Numbered from the stretch's first letter, positions 34,383 to 47,226 are shown. The stretch: DNA of 55,426 nt from Deltaproteobacteria bacterium (GCA_016931625.1 JAFGEK010000069.1:1-55426), one strand, 5' to 3'. Notes: generated by a model not told the origin, from the letters alone. Numbers and translations are program-made.

Positions 34383-35357
34383 CTAATGATTTGGAGGGTT
34401 AATAATTTCGTTAATAAAAGGCACTATTTCATTAGGGATAGTTATATTTAATTTATTAGCGATTGCTTGATTAACCACCAAATTAGTACTAATAGGTGGT
34501 TGCATACCGATTTCTTTTAAAGATTTATTAGATTCAAGTATCACTCGGGCAAGCGCCGCAGCTTGATTACCAATTTGGTGTAAATCGATAGATACTGACA
34601 TTAGGGCACCGGCACGGGCAAATTTGTCTGAAAGTGAAGTAAACAATGGTAACTTGTATTTAAAAGTTAAACGCTGCAAAAAATAAAACATTTCGGTGTT
34701 CATGATAAATTTATCATTGGCAAACCAAACACCATGTATTTCATGGGCATACTTGTCGATAGTTAAACTAATTTGATCTTGATTGCTAATAGCTACCGGA
34801 ATTATTTCGATACCCAATGATTCAACCTGTTTTTTAGCTTCAATTATTGAAGAGTTAGGATGGTTTTGCTGATAAAAAGTAAGCACTTTAGCTAAAGATG
34901 GTAACATCATTTTAAATTTAATAAATTCGGTTAGCGGCGGAGTTTCTACTGAAATACCAATAAAATTAGGATAGTTATCAAGATCATAAGATTTATAATC
35001 CAGCACCATGGCAAATAAAACCGTAGTATTGTTAATGTATTGTTTTGCCCATAGCGTGGGTTCGACGCCAATAGTAAAAATTAAATCTGGTTGGTATTGG
35101 TTAATTGCTTTTGTCAAAGCTGTTTCATTGGTGGAGTTACAAATAGCATAAGTAGCAATAGTTGCATCGATTTGAGATGAGAATTGCTGTGCAGCATACA
35201 AAGTAAAGCTATGTGATTTATTGAGAACAATTGCGATTTTTGGGTTACCGGCTTGTGTCGCTAATTTTACCTTTAGAGGTTTAATGCTATGAGCACAACT
35301 AATGTTGAACAGTAAAAGCAAACAAGGGTAAAAAAATAATTTTATAAGATTCCGCAT
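34383..35357 (-). CDS. Periplasmic substrate-binding protein (ABC_sub_bind/TrpX-like)
   Basis: A 324-residue exported binding protein; signal peptide about 1-21 with an imperfect lipobox (NISC). The two-lobe fold of PF04392-type proteins is suggested by PKIAIVLNKSHSFTLYAA, PDLIFTIGVEPTLWAKQ, FIGISVETPPLTEF and FARAGALMSVSIDLHQIGNQAA. No permease or ATPase gene is adjacent. It is the last gene of the kinase/GGDEF-EAL operon, three bases after another binding protein, so it more likely feeds ligand information to the sensor kinase than a transporter. Confidence 0.82.
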   Translation of the reverse strand: MRNLIKLFFYPCLLLLFNISCAHSIKPLKVKLATQAGNPKIAIVLNKSHSFTLYAAQQFSSQIDATIATYAICNSTNETALTKAINQYQPDLIFTIGVEPTLWAKQYINNTTVLFAMVLDYKSYDLDNYPNFIGISVETPPLTEFIKFKMMLPSLAKVLTFYQQNHPNSSIIEAKKQVESLGIEIIPVAISNQDQISLTIDKYAHEIHGVWFANDKFIMNTEMFYFLQRLTFKYKLPLFTSLSDKFARAGALMSVSIDLHQIGNQAAALARVILESNKSLKEIGMQPPISTNLVVNQAIANKLNITIPNEIVPFINEIINPPNH

Positions 35358-35359
35358 TT

Positions 35360-36220
35360 TTACATGCCTTCCCTAATTGAGGTGTTGAATTTTATAAAAT
35401 TATCAAATCCTAAAAGCGCCAAAATTTGCTTACCGAGGTCATTATTTTGCATATTTAAAAAGGCATCAGTTAATTTATTTACTATTTTTATATCATTGTA
35501 GTTATTTACCGAACAAAGCAGTGACCGAAGAATAGGTTTGGTGGTCCCAAAAACAGTTAGCTGTTTAACGGCCGAGGGGTTGATTTTTAATAATACCTCG
35601 AAACTTTGATTGGTAACTAACGCAATATCAACTTGATTAAATGACAATGCTAAAAGGGCATCAATATCTTTGCTTACCGGTAAAATAATGGTGTTTTGTA
35701 TATTGAAATTGCTAGTGTCAATTAAATTAAAAACATATTTAGTGTTGCTATTAATATTAGAGGGAATGCCTGATACAGCGATGGTTAATTTGCTAGATTT
35801 TTCCAGAATATTGTTAGTATTTTTTACTAAAACTTTTTTATAAAAGGCAGAATTGTCAACGCTAGGTACCAATAGCGGAGTAATTTTGTGTAAATTATTT
35901 ATAGTAGAAAATAATTTAGAATTTATTATAACAAAGCCTGGCCGGTCTTGGTTTAATAATTTTTCGAAATCATGTTGATTTTGTAGGGGTACGAAATTAA
36001 ATGAGTTATCTATTTGAGATAAGTATTTATTCAATAATTCTGTGGCTTTTATTAAAGCAACATAATTAATATCTGGATCAAAAAAATAAATCTGACCTAG
36101 GTTATCTTGTCTAGCGTTAGCATTTAGGGGTAGTAAATTAATAATTAGAAAACATAAAATAATATTACAATGTTTGATCAATGATGGATAGGTTGACGCT
36201 ATTTGATATAAATTTTTCAA
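35360..36220 (-). CDS. Periplasmic binding protein (PhnD-like)
   Basis: A 286-residue exported protein with signal segment about 17-37. The order YFFDPDINYVALIKATELLNKYL, GFVIINSKLFS, then KLTIAVSGIPSN and ALLALSFNQVDIALVTNQSFEVL follows the PhnD-like phosphonate/other anion binding proteins, which are often tied to sensory proteins. Ligand unknown. In the same operon as a histidine kinase, a receiver protein and a GGDEF-EAL protein, and followed at three bases by a second binding protein. Confidence 0.75.
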   Translation of the reverse strand: MKNLYQIASTYPSLIKHCNIILCFLIINLLPLNANARQDNLGQIYFFDPDINYVALIKATELLNKYLSQIDNSFNFVPLQNQHDFEKLLNQDRPGFVIINSKLFSTINNLHKITPLLVPSVDNSAFYKKVLVKNTNNILEKSSKLTIAVSGIPSNINSNTKYVFNLIDTSNFNIQNTIILPVSKDIDALLALSFNQVDIALVTNQSFEVLLKINPSAVKQLTVFGTTKPILRSLLCSVNNYNDIKIVNKLTDAFLNMQNNDLGKQILALLGFDNFIKFNTSIREGM

Positions 36221-36288
36221 CGTATAATCCTCGTGATATTGAAACCTAAGTAATATTTAACATACATAGCAAAGATACTTAATATTTA

Positions 36289-38103
36289 CTACTCACATTT
36301 AATTTGATTAAATATCAAAGGACCAATCGCATTTTTAGTATTTTCATGTTCAATTAATTTTATAGTTTGTTCATTAGGGCCTGGTTTAGCAAAAAGAAAA
36401 CCTTGTGCATAATCACATTTAAGTTGTTGTAGAATTTTTAATTGCTCGATAGTTTCAACACCTTCGCCAATAACTGCGAATTTTAAAGTATGAGCCATTA
36501 AAATCACCGCTTGCACAATAGCGGTTAAATTCTGGTTGGTATCGATATCACAAATTAATGAGCGATCGATTTTAATAATGCTTAAAGGTAATTTTAATAA
36601 ACTACGGTAAGAAAAATAGCCGCTGCCAAAATCGTCAATGGCTAGAGCAACACCTAAATTGTGGATATTATGAAAAATATTGATCAGAGATGGATCAAGG
36701 CGGGTCATTAAACTTTCAGTAATTTCTAAAGTTAAGCAATCACTACCGAGATCAAAATGCTTTAAAATATTAGCAACAAAATCGTCAAGACGGCGAACGC
36801 ATTGACGATACGAAATATTAATGAACATTTTAGCCCAGGTTGCGCCGCGGTGATGCCAATCTAATAAATCTTTACAGGCATGTTCTAAAACCCAATTACC
36901 GATAGGTACAATCATACCCGATTCTTCAGCAATAGGAATAAAAGAACCAGGAGGTATTAATCCACGTTGCGGATGTTGCCACCGCACTAAAGCTTCAAAA
37001 CCATAAATAGCACCATTGCTTAAGTTAATAATAGGTTGATAATGAAGGAGAAATTCATCACGATCAAGAGCTTTGCGCAAACCCACGTCAATGGTTAAAC
37101 GCAACAAGGTATTGCTAGTCATCGATTGTTCAAATACAGCGAATGTATTTTTACCTTTGACTTTTGCTGCATACATCGCAGCATCTGCATTTTTTAATAA
37201 GGTTTCACGATCATTGCCACTATCTGGATATATTGCAATACCAACACTAACGGTGGTGATAATTTCACGTTCACCAATGGTAAGTGGTTTTTCGAGCATG
37301 GCGATGATGCGTTCGGCAACGGTAATAGCTTCATCCACTCCACGTAGCTCGTCTAAAAGTATGCAAAATTCATCACCGCCAAGTCTTCCCATAGTAGTTG
37401 ATTCATGAGGGTCGAAATGACGTGAAACCGAATCACTTTGACGCACACAAGATAAAAGCCGCTTGGCAACAGCACATAAAAGCTCATCGCCCATTGAGTG
37501 GCCTAAAGAATCATTGGTGGTTTTAAAATCATCGAGGTCTAAAAATAAAACTGCTAGTACGCGATGATAACGTTGAGCATGCAATAATGCTTGATCAAGA
37601 CGGTCATTAAATAAACGGCGGTTTGGAAGTTTGGTTAATACATCGTAATAGGCCATAAAAAAAATTTGGTCTTGGGCTTGTTTTTGGCTAATGGTATAGC
37701 GGATGGTTCGTTCAAGCGAAGTGGCGGTTAACTCAGATTTAATTAAATAATCGGCGGCACCAGCTTGCATAGCTTCAATATCGACATCGTGATTGCCCTG
37801 ACCAGTAAGAAATATAATAGGTGTACGTAAACTTGCTTGATTGGCCAATTTAATTAGTTCGATACCAGAATTTGCCCCAAGACGATAATCAAAAATCAGT
37901 AGGTCATATTTATTTGTAAGAAATGATTCATGTGCTTGGTTAAAATCAGGTATCCAATCGATAGTAAAGGATATGTTGCTAATTTCATCTAAAATAGATT
38001 TGGTGAGAAAATAATCATCTTCATCATCTTCAACTAGTAAAATATGTAGATTCTTTGGAAGTAAAGGAGAGTTTGGTTGAGTTGGCATGAATTGGTAATC
38101 CAT
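36289..38103 (-). CDS. REC-GGDEF-EAL response regulator
   Basis: A 604-residue protein in three parts: receiver (20-130, acceptor D72, KS at 122-123), GGDEF (about 150-325, intact GGDEF at 242-246) and EAL (about 345-590, EAL at 370-372). EAL metal and catalytic motifs are present (EITESL, DDFGSGY, KIDRSL, GEGVET). No RxxD inhibitory site five residues before GGDEF. It could both make and break c-di-GMP; which activity dominates cannot be told. It would be controlled by the kinase coded two genes upstream. Confidence 0.95.
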   Translation of the reverse strand: MDYQFMPTQPNSPLLPKNLHILLVEDDEDDYFLTKSILDEISNISFTIDWIPDFNQAHESFLTNKYDLLIFDYRLGANSGIELIKLANQASLRTPIIFLTGQGNHDVDIEAMQAGAADYLIKSELTATSLERTIRYTISQKQAQDQIFFMAYYDVLTKLPNRRLFNDRLDQALLHAQRYHRVLAVLFLDLDDFKTTNDSLGHSMGDELLCAVAKRLLSCVRQSDSVSRHFDPHESTTMGRLGGDEFCILLDELRGVDEAITVAERIIAMLEKPLTIGEREIITTVSVGIAIYPDSGNDRETLLKNADAAMYAAKVKGKNTFAVFEQSMTSNTLLRLTIDVGLRKALDRDEFLLHYQPIINLSNGAIYGFEALVRWQHPQRGLIPPGSFIPIAEESGMIVPIGNWVLEHACKDLLDWHHRGATWAKMFINISYRQCVRRLDDFVANILKHFDLGSDCLTLEITESLMTRLDPSLINIFHNIHNLGVALAIDDFGSGYFSYRSLLKLPLSIIKIDRSLICDIDTNQNLTAIVQAVILMAHTLKFAVIGEGVETIEQLKILQQLKCDYAQGFLFAKPGPNEQTIKLIEHENTKNAIGPLIFNQIKCE

Positions 38104-38164
38104 AAAAATTCCTCATGCATTTAATTTTGAATTGTCTAAATTTAAAATACAAGCTTTCATATAA

Positions 38165-38599
38165 TTACCTAGGCAGTTTAACGATTTCAAACCAATATTT
38201 ATTAATGGCAATAACAACTTCAATTAGTGCTGAAAAAGAAACTGGCTTTACAATAAATGAATTACCTCCATCATTATACGAACGTATGATATCTTCTTCT
38301 TCTTTTGAGGTGGTCAATAAAACGACTGGGATATGACGGAGATCAGGATCAGCTTTAATTTCTTTAAGTGCTTCACGCCCGTCCATGCGAGGCATGTTTA
38401 GATCAAGTAAAATCAAATCAGGTAACGGATTTGCGTTAATGTTACTATAATTACCATGGTGATTAAGGTAATCGAGTAATTCTTGGCCGTCTTCAACAAA
38501 GCGCAATTCATTATTTAAACGAGCTTCTTTAAAGGCTTCTTTAGTTAAGAGGCGATCCTCTTCATCGTCATCAGCCATTAGAATCATTATACTCTCCAT
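38165..38599 (-). CDS. Single-domain response regulator (Rcp1-like)
   Basis: A 144-residue receiver with the acidic start ADDDEED, acceptor Asp D66 in LILLDLNMPRMDG, LLTTS and the Lys of VKPVS. The insert HHGNYSNINANP between helix and strand is typical of Rcp1-like regulators that pair with hybrid or phytochrome-type kinases. Start at the ATG of MESIMI (behind AAGGAAG); the ATG four codons on has its own GGAGAG and is equally likely. Its start lies inside the 3' end of the kinase gene, implying coupled translation. Confidence 0.9.
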   Translation of the reverse strand: MESIMILMADDDEEDRLLTKEAFKEARLNNELRFVEDGQELLDYLNHHGNYSNINANPLPDLILLDLNMPRMDGREALKEIKADPDLRHIPVVLLTTSKEEEDIIRSYNDGGNSFIVKPVSFSALIEVVIAINKYWFEIVKLPR

Positions 38600-40259
38600 T
38601 TTGCACTTCCTTTTGTTCTTGATTTTCAATTGCTGTAAATTGTTGCGAGGGGAAACGAATTAAAAAAGTGGTACCAAAACCAGGCTCGCTAGTGGCTGTA
38701 ATGGTGCCTTCGTGCCGCTCAACAATTTTACGACAAATGGCAAGCCCCATACCCGTTCCTTCATATGCAGAGCGACCATGTAAACGTTGAAATAGCCCAA
38801 AGATACGTTCAGTATATTTCATCTCAAAGCCAATACCGTTATCTTTTACTTCTATATTATAGAAATCAGTATCATTTTCATTGTGGATATTTTTAATGAT
38901 TATTAATGGTTCTACTTGAGGTCTTTGAAATTTTAGGGCGTTACTGATAAGATTTTGAAAGAGCTGCCGTATTTGTAAGGGATCGGCTATAATAGTTGGT
39001 AAGTCGTGAACTTCAATATGAGCATGGTTCTCTTCAATACGCACTTCTAAATCTTCAAGGACTTCTTTAATCAATGAAGACAAGGCAACGGGTTGAAATG
39101 GACGAGCCTTAGTGGTGAGACGTGAATAATGCAGCAGTTCATTTATTAAGGTCTGCATTCGGGTACTGGCATTGATCATACGCTGCATATAATCAAGTCC
39201 CTCAGAATCTAATGCTGCTCCACAACGTGATTGCAAGCGATCACTAAAAGCACGAATCTTACGTAAAGGTTCTTGGAGATCGTGTGAGGCGATATAGGCG
39301 AATTGTTCGAGTTCCTGATTGCTTTTTTTAAGTTTTTCGGTAGTGAGAAATAGCTCTGCGGTACGTTCTTTGACTCTTTGTTCAAGTTTATCATGTGCTT
39401 GAGAAAGATGAGCGTTAAGTTCATGTAATGAACGATTGCGTTCAGAAATAGTGTCGTTCATTAAAATTATCGCATTACTTAATTCGGTTAATTCTGGTGG
39501 ACTATTTTTTAACTTAATTGAAATATTAGCAGCACCACTACTTATTGATCGGACACAATTAAGCAATTTGGCAATAGGTATTAATACCACATTGCGTAGA
39601 CTTATAGTGCCAATAATAATGGTAATAGTTAAAAGTAAAATTACAAAAGAAACCGAAACTAATAAATTTTGCAGCAGGTGAGATCTTAATAACTGTTTAC
39701 TTTGTTCGATCTGAACTTCGAGATTTTTTCGTGATAAAATATAGCGAATAGTGCCCCAAAATTTATCTTCGGTAATGATTTTAGCGTCTACTTCTAATAA
39801 AGATAAGCCGTTAAGGTATCCTTCGTGAATATGAATATTATTATTGATTTTAATTGTTTGTGCCGGCTTATGGTTATCATCAAGTAAGTGCGTGTAGGTA
39901 TTAATAAAATTGTTATCATTATTAGTACGAGTATCGACAAGAATTTTGCCGCTTTGATCATAAACCATACCATATAAAATTTCATCATCGTGTTTTACGG
40001 TGGTGTTAAGAATTTCAATAAGAAAGAAATAATCATGTAAAGCAATAGCTCTTTGCGAAGCTAAAGCAGTAGTAAGAGCAATAGCGCTAGCTTTTTGTCT
40101 TAATCTTTTAATAATAATTTCTATTTGGGTATGTAGAGTTTGATTTGATTCAGATATTTGACGATATATCGAAAAGCTTGTGGTTAAAATTTGGCTGCAA
40201 AGTAAAATACCAACAAAAATAAGCAATAGTCGTGTATTTAATTTAAGATGTTTTAACAC
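38571..40259 (-). CDS. Membrane sensor histidine kinase
   Basis: A 562-residue kinase: transmembrane helix 11-30, periplasmic sensor about 31-197, second helix 198-220, HAMP-like linker about 221-275, coiled coil, HisKA with phospho-acceptor H326 (YIASHDLQEPLRK), and a complete ATPase domain (NALKFQ, DNGIGF, GTGMGLAI, GFGTTF). GTG start. First gene of the operon that continues with a receiver, a REC-GGDEF-EAL protein and two binding proteins; the periplasmic loop could contact one of the binding proteins. Confidence 0.95.
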   Translation of the reverse strand: MLKHLKLNTRLLLIFVGILLCSQILTTSFSIYRQISESNQTLHTQIEIIIKRLRQKASAIALTTALASQRAIALHDYFFLIEILNTTVKHDDEILYGMVYDQSGKILVDTRTNNDNNFINTYTHLLDDNHKPAQTIKINNNIHIHEGYLNGLSLLEVDAKIITEDKFWGTIRYILSRKNLEVQIEQSKQLLRSHLLQNLLVSVSFVILLLTITIIIGTISLRNVVLIPIAKLLNCVRSISSGAANISIKLKNSPPELTELSNAIILMNDTISERNRSLHELNAHLSQAHDKLEQRVKERTAELFLTTEKLKKSNQELEQFAYIASHDLQEPLRKIRAFSDRLQSRCGAALDSEGLDYMQRMINASTRMQTLINELLHYSRLTTKARPFQPVALSSLIKEVLEDLEVRIEENHAHIEVHDLPTIIADPLQIRQLFQNLISNALKFQRPQVEPLIIIKNIHNENDTDFYNIEVKDNGIGFEMKYTERIFGLFQRLHGRSAYEGTGMGLAICRKIVERHEGTITATSEPGFGTTFLIRFPSQQFTAIENQEQKEVQNGEYNDSNG

Positions 40260-40525
40260 AACTAGTACCTTATAAAGTTCTAAAGATTACTAATTTAATG
40301 ACACGCTGCATAACTATTCACCCAATAGCATCAGCTAACACTAGCTAATCTATTCATAGTAAACGGATCATTTAAGCTTAATGCAAAGGGGAACGGGAAG
40401 CACGAAGTGTGTTTTATTTATTTCATGCTTAAGAAGGTTAAAAACCTCGTCTTAAAGGAGAGGGAGACTCAGTGCGACAAAAAAAGTTGATTAGCTGACA
40501 ATAAATACTCAATAGATACTTGAAT

Positions 40526-43500
40526 CTAGCGAGCATGTAGTTCTTGCAAGCTTTTCACTTCAATTTCATCGGCCATGGATTCAATTGCTAAAGTGGCAGC
40601 TGCGGCGCCAGCAAGTGTAGTAATACATGGAACATTATGTTGTACAGCTGCGGTACGAATAGCCCAACCATCTTGAAATGAAGAAACCCCAAGAGGTGTA
40701 TTAATAATTAATGAAATCTGAGCACTCTTAATAGCATCGACGCAGTTTGGTCGGCCTTCACTTACTTTTAATATTTCACGCACTTCAATCTCATGCTCGC
40801 GTAGCACTTTTGCAGTACCGCGTGTTGCTACTAATTCAAAGCCAACTGCGGATAAGCGTTTGGCAATCCCGACAACATTTTTATGGTCACGTTCATTTAC
40901 CGTAATAAAGGCAGTGCCTTTACGTGGTAGACGAGTATTAGCGCCCAATTGTGCTTTATAATATGCATGGCCAATATCATTGGCTATTCCCATAACTTCG
41001 CCGGTAGAGCGCATTTCAGGGGTTAGCTTGGGATCAAAACCAGGAAATTTGATAAACGGAAACACCGGGGTTTTGACACAAACTCGTGGTACTTCAAGAT
41101 CACGAGTTATTCCAAGATCTTTAAGTTTTTCACCCATCATCAAATGAGTAGCAATTTTGGCGCAAGGTATACCCGTTGCTTTTGAAACAAATGGTACTGT
41201 ACGTGAAGCACGTGGATTAACTTCAATGATAAATAATTTGTCATTAATATCGATAGCATATTGCACATTCATTAAACCAACGATCCCGAGTGCTTTGGCT
41301 AAGATGCGGGTGGTTGATTTAATTTCATCGATTAATTCTTTTGAGATTTGATAAGGAGGCAAGACACATGAAGAATCACCTGAATGCACACCAGCTTGTT
41401 CAATATGCTGCATAATGCCAGCGACGATGCAATCTTCACCATCACATAAGGCATCAACGTCAACTTCAATGGCATCGTCAATAAACTTATCAATAAGAAT
41501 CGAGCCTTCAGGAGCGGCATGTAAAGCTTCTTCAACGAATTTAGCTAAATCTTCGCGATTATCTACGATGGCCATAGCGCGGCCACCAAGAACAAAAGAA
41601 GGACGTACTAATAAAGAATAACCAAGTTTATCAGCAATAACGTGAGCTTCTTCGGCACTTTTAGCAAAACCATGAGCAGGGTAGCGTAAACCAAGTTCGC
41701 GTAGTAATTTGCTAAATCGTTCTCGATCAGAAGCTAGGTGCACAGCATCAGCAGGCGTACCAAGTACTTTTACGCCCTCATTGGCAAGCGCCTGAGTCAT
41801 ATTGATGGGTGTTTGCCCACCAAATTGTACGATGACGCCTTCAGGTTTTTCACAAGCTACTACTTCAAGCACATCTTCAAGAGTAAGAGGTTCAAAGTAA
41901 AGACGATCACTGGTATCGTAGTCAGTCGAAACAGTCTCGGGGTTTGAATTAATCATTATGCTGGTAATGCCCATATCGCGTAGGGCTAACGAGGCATGAC
42001 AGCAGCAATAATCAAATTCAATGCCTTGGCCGATACGGTTTGGTCCACTACCCAAAATTACAACTCTGCGATTTTTTGTGGGGCTGGATTCGTTTTCTTC
42101 TTCGTAAGTTGAATACATATATGGGGTATATGATTCAAACTCTGCGGCACAAGTATCAACTAACTTGTATACCGGTCGCATATTTTCACGATAACGACGT
42201 TGGCGTACTTCAGCAATGCTAGCGTTGCATAAATGGGCAACACGGCGATCTGAAAAGCCATACTCTTTAGCATTACGAAGTGTATCGCTTGATATACTTG
42301 CAAGTGGTTTGCCTCGCATTTTTTGTTGCAAGAGTGAACATTGTTCAAGCTGATCAAGAAACCACTTATCAATACGAGTTAAGCGATGTAATTCATCGAT
42401 ACCAAAACCAGCCTCTAAAGCTGACATCAGTAAACGTACACGATATTCATTTGGTTGCTTAAATGAGCGTGCAAATTCGTGCAAGGTAAGACGAGGTGGT
42501 TCCCAAGCGCGTACACTTTCTAGTGAACGTAATGCTTTAAATAGTGACTCTTTAAAAGTGCGGCCGATAGCCATTACTTCACCGACCGACTTCATTTGGG
42601 TGCCGAGGGTGATATCAACCCCAGGGAATTTCTCAAAAGCAAATTTAGGTATTTTGGTAACTACATAATCTATTGAAGGCTCGAAAGCTGCAGGAGTTTT
42701 TTGGGTGATATCGTTAGATATTTCATCAAGTGAATAACCAATGGCTAATTTAGCGGCGATTTTGGCAATTGGAAATCCGGTTGCTTTTGAAGCCAAAGCG
42801 GATGAACGGGAAACACGCGGATTCATTTCGATTACTGCAAGTCGCCCGGTTTCAGGATGTACTGCGAATTGAACGTTTGAACCACCAGTATCAACTTTAA
42901 CTTTACGCATAATTGCAGCGGCAGCATCACGCATACGTTGATATTCGCGATCAGTAAGCGTTTGTGCAGGGGCGACAGTGAGTGAGTCACCGGTATGCAC
43001 ACCCATAGGATCGAAATTTTCGATTGAACAGATGACTACGAAGTTATCGTTGCGATCACGCATAACTTCAAGTTCAAATTCTTTCCAACCAAGCAGCGAT
43101 TCTTCAATTAAAACTTGATGAACCGGTGATAAATCAAGACCATGGCGTACAATACGTTCACACTCCTCAGCGTTATAAGCAATACCACCACCAGAGCCGC
43201 CAAGCGTAAATGAAGGTCTAATTACTACAGGATAGCCTATATCTTCTGAAAATTTTAAGGCGTCAGTGGTGGAATTAACTAATTCACTAACCGGCACATC
43301 AAGGCCGATTTCAACCATAGCATCACGAAATAGCTGGCGGTCTTCTGCGATACGAATAGATTCAGAGCTAGCACCAATAAGTTCGACTTTATATTTTTCT
43401 AAAGTACCGTCTTCAACGAGTTCAAGGGCTAGATTAAGTGCGGTTTGCCCACCGACGGTAGGCAAAATTGCATCAGGTTGTTCGCGTGCAATGATGGCTT

Positions 43501-43723
43501 CTAAATATTCAGCCGAGAGCGGTTCGATATAGGTACGATCTGCAAGTTCAGGATCAGTCATAATGGTAGCTGGATTAGAATTAACCAGTACCACTTCAAA
43601 TCCTTCACTTTTTAATGCTTTAACCGCTTGAGTACCAGAATAGTCAAATTCACAGGCTTGGCCGATGACGATAGGGCCCGAGCCCAAAACCATAATACGC
43701 TTTAGGTCAGTACGCTTAGGCAT
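40526..43723 (-). CDS. carB: Carbamoyl-phosphate synthase large subunit
   Basis: A 1065-residue enzyme that makes carbamoyl phosphate for pyrimidine and arginine synthesis. Two homologous ATP-grasp halves are visible ([10 protein letters not shown] and the second-half GGRAMAIV), each preceded by the GSGP-type N-terminal signature ([41 protein letters not shown]), then the C-terminal MGS-like regulatory domain (from about 940). Full length for the family. carA, usually adjacent, is not in the window. Confidence 0.98.
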   Translation of the reverse strand: MPKRTDLKRIMVLGSGPIVIGQACEFDYSGTQAVKALKSEGFEVVLVNSNPATIMTDPELADRTYIEPLSAEYLEAIIAREQPDAILPTVGGQTALNLALELVEDGTLEKYKVELIGASSESIRIAEDRQLFRDAMVEIGLDVPVSELVNSTTDALKFSEDIGYPVVIRPSFTLGGSGGGIAYNAEECERIVRHGLDLSPVHQVLIEESLLGWKEFELEVMRDRNDNFVVICSIENFDPMGVHTGDSLTVAPAQTLTDREYQRMRDAAAAIMRKVKVDTGGSNVQFAVHPETGRLAVIEMNPRVSRSSALASKATGFPIAKIAAKLAIGYSLDEISNDITQKTPAAFEPSIDYVVTKIPKFAFEKFPGVDITLGTQMKSVGEVMAIGRTFKESLFKALRSLESVRAWEPPRLTLHEFARSFKQPNEYRVRLLMSALEAGFGIDELHRLTRIDKWFLDQLEQCSLLQQKMRGKPLASISSDTLRNAKEYGFSDRRVAHLCNASIAEVRQRRYRENMRPVYKLVDTCAAEFESYTPYMYSTYEEENESSPTKNRRVVILGSGPNRIGQGIEFDYCCCHASLALRDMGITSIMINSNPETVSTDYDTSDRLYFEPLTLEDVLEVVACEKPEGVIVQFGGQTPINMTQALANEGVKVLGTPADAVHLASDRERFSKLLRELGLRYPAHGFAKSAEEAHVIADKLGYSLLVRPSFVLGGRAMAIVDNREDLAKFVEEALHAAPEGSILIDKFIDDAIEVDVDALCDGEDCIVAGIMQHIEQAGVHSGDSSCVLPPYQISKELIDEIKSTTRILAKALGIVGLMNVQYAIDINDKLFIIEVNPRASRTVPFVSKATGIPCAKIATHLMMGEKLKDLGITRDLEVPRVCVKTPVFPFIKFPGFDPKLTPEMRSTGEVMGIANDIGHAYYKAQLGANTRLPRKGTAFITVNERDHKNVVGIAKRLSAVGFELVATRGTAKVLREHEIEVREILKVSEGRPNCVDAIKSAQISLIINTPLGVSSFQDGWAIRTAAVQHNVPCITTLAGAAAATLAIESMADEIEVKSLQELHAR

Positions 43724-43910
43724 TTTGCCTCTTCTTGGCTTTGGCCATAAGTTTTTAGTTTGTTAATCGAATACTTCGGGGCGCATCACTAGCGCAAGTT
43801 AGCCTCTTAGCCTAGATCGTTTTGTCATCAAACCGATAAAAAGAGTGTCTTTAATAAAATATTGCTTAAATTTGGATGTTAGTTGCAAGTTATGCAACTT
43901 TAATGCTCTT

Positions 43911-43952
43911 AAAAAACAGATAACCGGCCTGCAGTAATGCTACAGACCGGTT
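43911..43952 (-). terminator. Terminator after the small Cys-rich lipoprotein
   Basis: Read on the minus strand: AACCGG...CCGGTT with an inner CTGTAG/CTGCAG pairing (43952-43922, mismatched stem), then six T after a short interval (43916-43911). Confidence 0.65.
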
Positions 43953-44002
43953 CCGTTTTAACTTCATAAACTACAGTTTTGCCAAAATACGTTTTTTTTA
44001 TA

Positions 44003-44350
44003 TTACTTGCATTCTTCAGGAGCACCATCGGGGAGAGCTGCAAGGCTTTGAGCCATTGCGCTAACGGCTTGCTTGCAAGCATCTTCGCCACCAGGAGCTT
44101 CTTTAAGTTGAGGAATGTTGGCACAAGCTTGAGTCAAAGCTGACATATTAGGCAGCTTTGAAACCGCATCACAGCATTTTTGATACTTGTCACAAGCGCC
44201 ACTGCTACCTTCACCCTCAGCTGCAGGAGCTGCTTCATCTTTAGCCGCAGCCGCAGCTTCATCGGTGGCCGCAGCGCTGTCTGCTTTTTTCTCGCAACCA
44301 GCGAGTGCCAAACCAGCAATCAAAACTGCTAAAGCCATCTTAATTTGCAT
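44003..44350 (-). CDS. Small Ala-rich, Cys-containing lipoprotein
   Basis: A 115-residue lipoprotein: signal peptide with perfect lipobox LAGC (about residue 15-18), an Ala/Glu-rich linker, then a compact domain with CDKYQKCCDAV and further Cys (CANI, CKQA, EECK) that suggest disulfides. Start set at the ATG of MQIKM behind CGGAGG; the longer frame has no ribosome site. Similar short lipoproteins with a CxKYxxCC pattern are common in myxobacterial-type genomes; function unknown. Followed by a terminator. Confidence 0.8.
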   Translation of the reverse strand: MQIKMALAVLIAGLALAGCEKKADSAAATDEAAAAAKDEAAPAAEGEGSSGACDKYQKCCDAVSKLPNMSALTQACANIPQLKEAPGGEDACKQAVSAMAQSLAALPDGAPEECK

Positions 44351-44456
44351 GAAAAGCCTCCGTGCCGGATCAGCCGGCGAAAACAGATGGCCTTCTTCAA
44401 CCACGAAAATTCGTTTGAATCAACACTTTGGTAGGTTTGCAGTGAAATTTGTTATT

Positions 44457-46523
<2,067 letters not shown>

Positions 46524-46616
46524 TTACTGCAACTATATGTTGGACCACGGTGCACTATCTTGTAGGGTATTGTCGTATATATTTTTTAGACATGATTACG
46601 AATAAACTCACTTAAA

Positions 46617-46644
46617 ATTCCTAATTCCTAATTCCTAATTCCTA
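46617..46644. repeat. Heptamer tandem repeat ATTCCTA x4
   Basis: Four exact copies of ATTCCTA, then a partial fifth. It abuts the inverted repeat that starts at 46645. Confidence 0.9.
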
Positions 46645-46700
46645 ATTCTCTGTTCTTTAAATCTTCATTTTTTTAACTGGGTATTTAAAGAACAGAGAAT
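46645..46700. repeat. 18-bp perfect inverted repeat with 20-nt loop
   Basis: ATTCTCTGTTCTTTAAAT (46645-46662) and its exact reverse complement (46683-46700). After one mismatch the stem can extend with CCT/GGG. It lies between two divergent genes, so terminator function is unlikely; a mobile or regulatory repeat is more likely. Confidence 0.85.
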
Positions 46701-46902
46701 AGGGGACGGGGAATGAAAGGCGATGATATAGCTGATAGACTGCTACTTTTGGATCTTTTTTACATACATTCTTACATCAAATTTTATGGAAAACCGCCAA
46801 AACACGGCTAAGCTAATTGTCTCTAAATGAGAGACGATAAATAGAACCCAACGTAACAGGAATAATGACTTGGCGGGTATTCTTGCTTAAAGGAGGAAAC
46901 AC

Positions 46903-47226
46903 ATGACAGCTTTTGCTCAAGTAGAGCGGCGTCACACGCCGCGACAACTCGTTTTTATGGGAGCAGAATGTCGATTAGGTGGAGCAGCGTTAACGGGAGT
47001 AATTCGTGATCAAAGTAATGGAGGCGTCTTTTTTACTCCCACTCAGGATGGCGACATTATACTCAAGAAAGTGCAATTATCATTTGAACCAGAACTCGGT
47101 GATTTTGTGTTACTTACTTATGCTGATGAAAACATATTAATGCGTAAACCGGCAACAGTATGTTGGTTTGGCTATAGTCATGAGCATAGTTGTGAAGGAT
47201 TGGGTCTGGCTTTTGTAGAAGATTAA
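46903..47226 (+). CDS. PilZ-domain protein
   Basis: A 107-residue stand-alone PilZ protein, a c-di-GMP receptor family. The arginine motif is ERRHTPR near the N-terminus and the second motif (D/NxSxxG) is RDQSNGGVFF. Strong AAAGGAGG ribosome site. The gene overlaps the convergent pdxA by 4 bp. Ligand residues look intact, so binding of c-di-GMP is expected; the output partner is unknown. Confidence 0.85.
   Translation: MTAFAQVERRHTPRQLVFMGAECRLGGAALTGVIRDQSNGGVFFTPTQDGDIILKKVQLSFEPELGDFVLLTYADENILMRKPATVCWFGYSHEHSCEGLGLAFVED

Noticed and set aside
46645-46700. Inverted repeat as a rho-independent terminator
   Set aside because: It lies between two divergent gene starts, so neither gene would be terminated there, and there is no adjoining T run in the right place.
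46873-46890. Second sigma-54 promoter before the PilZ gene (TGGC...TTGC)
   Set aside because: The two conserved dinucleotides are eleven bases apart instead of ten, and the site is too close to the start codon.
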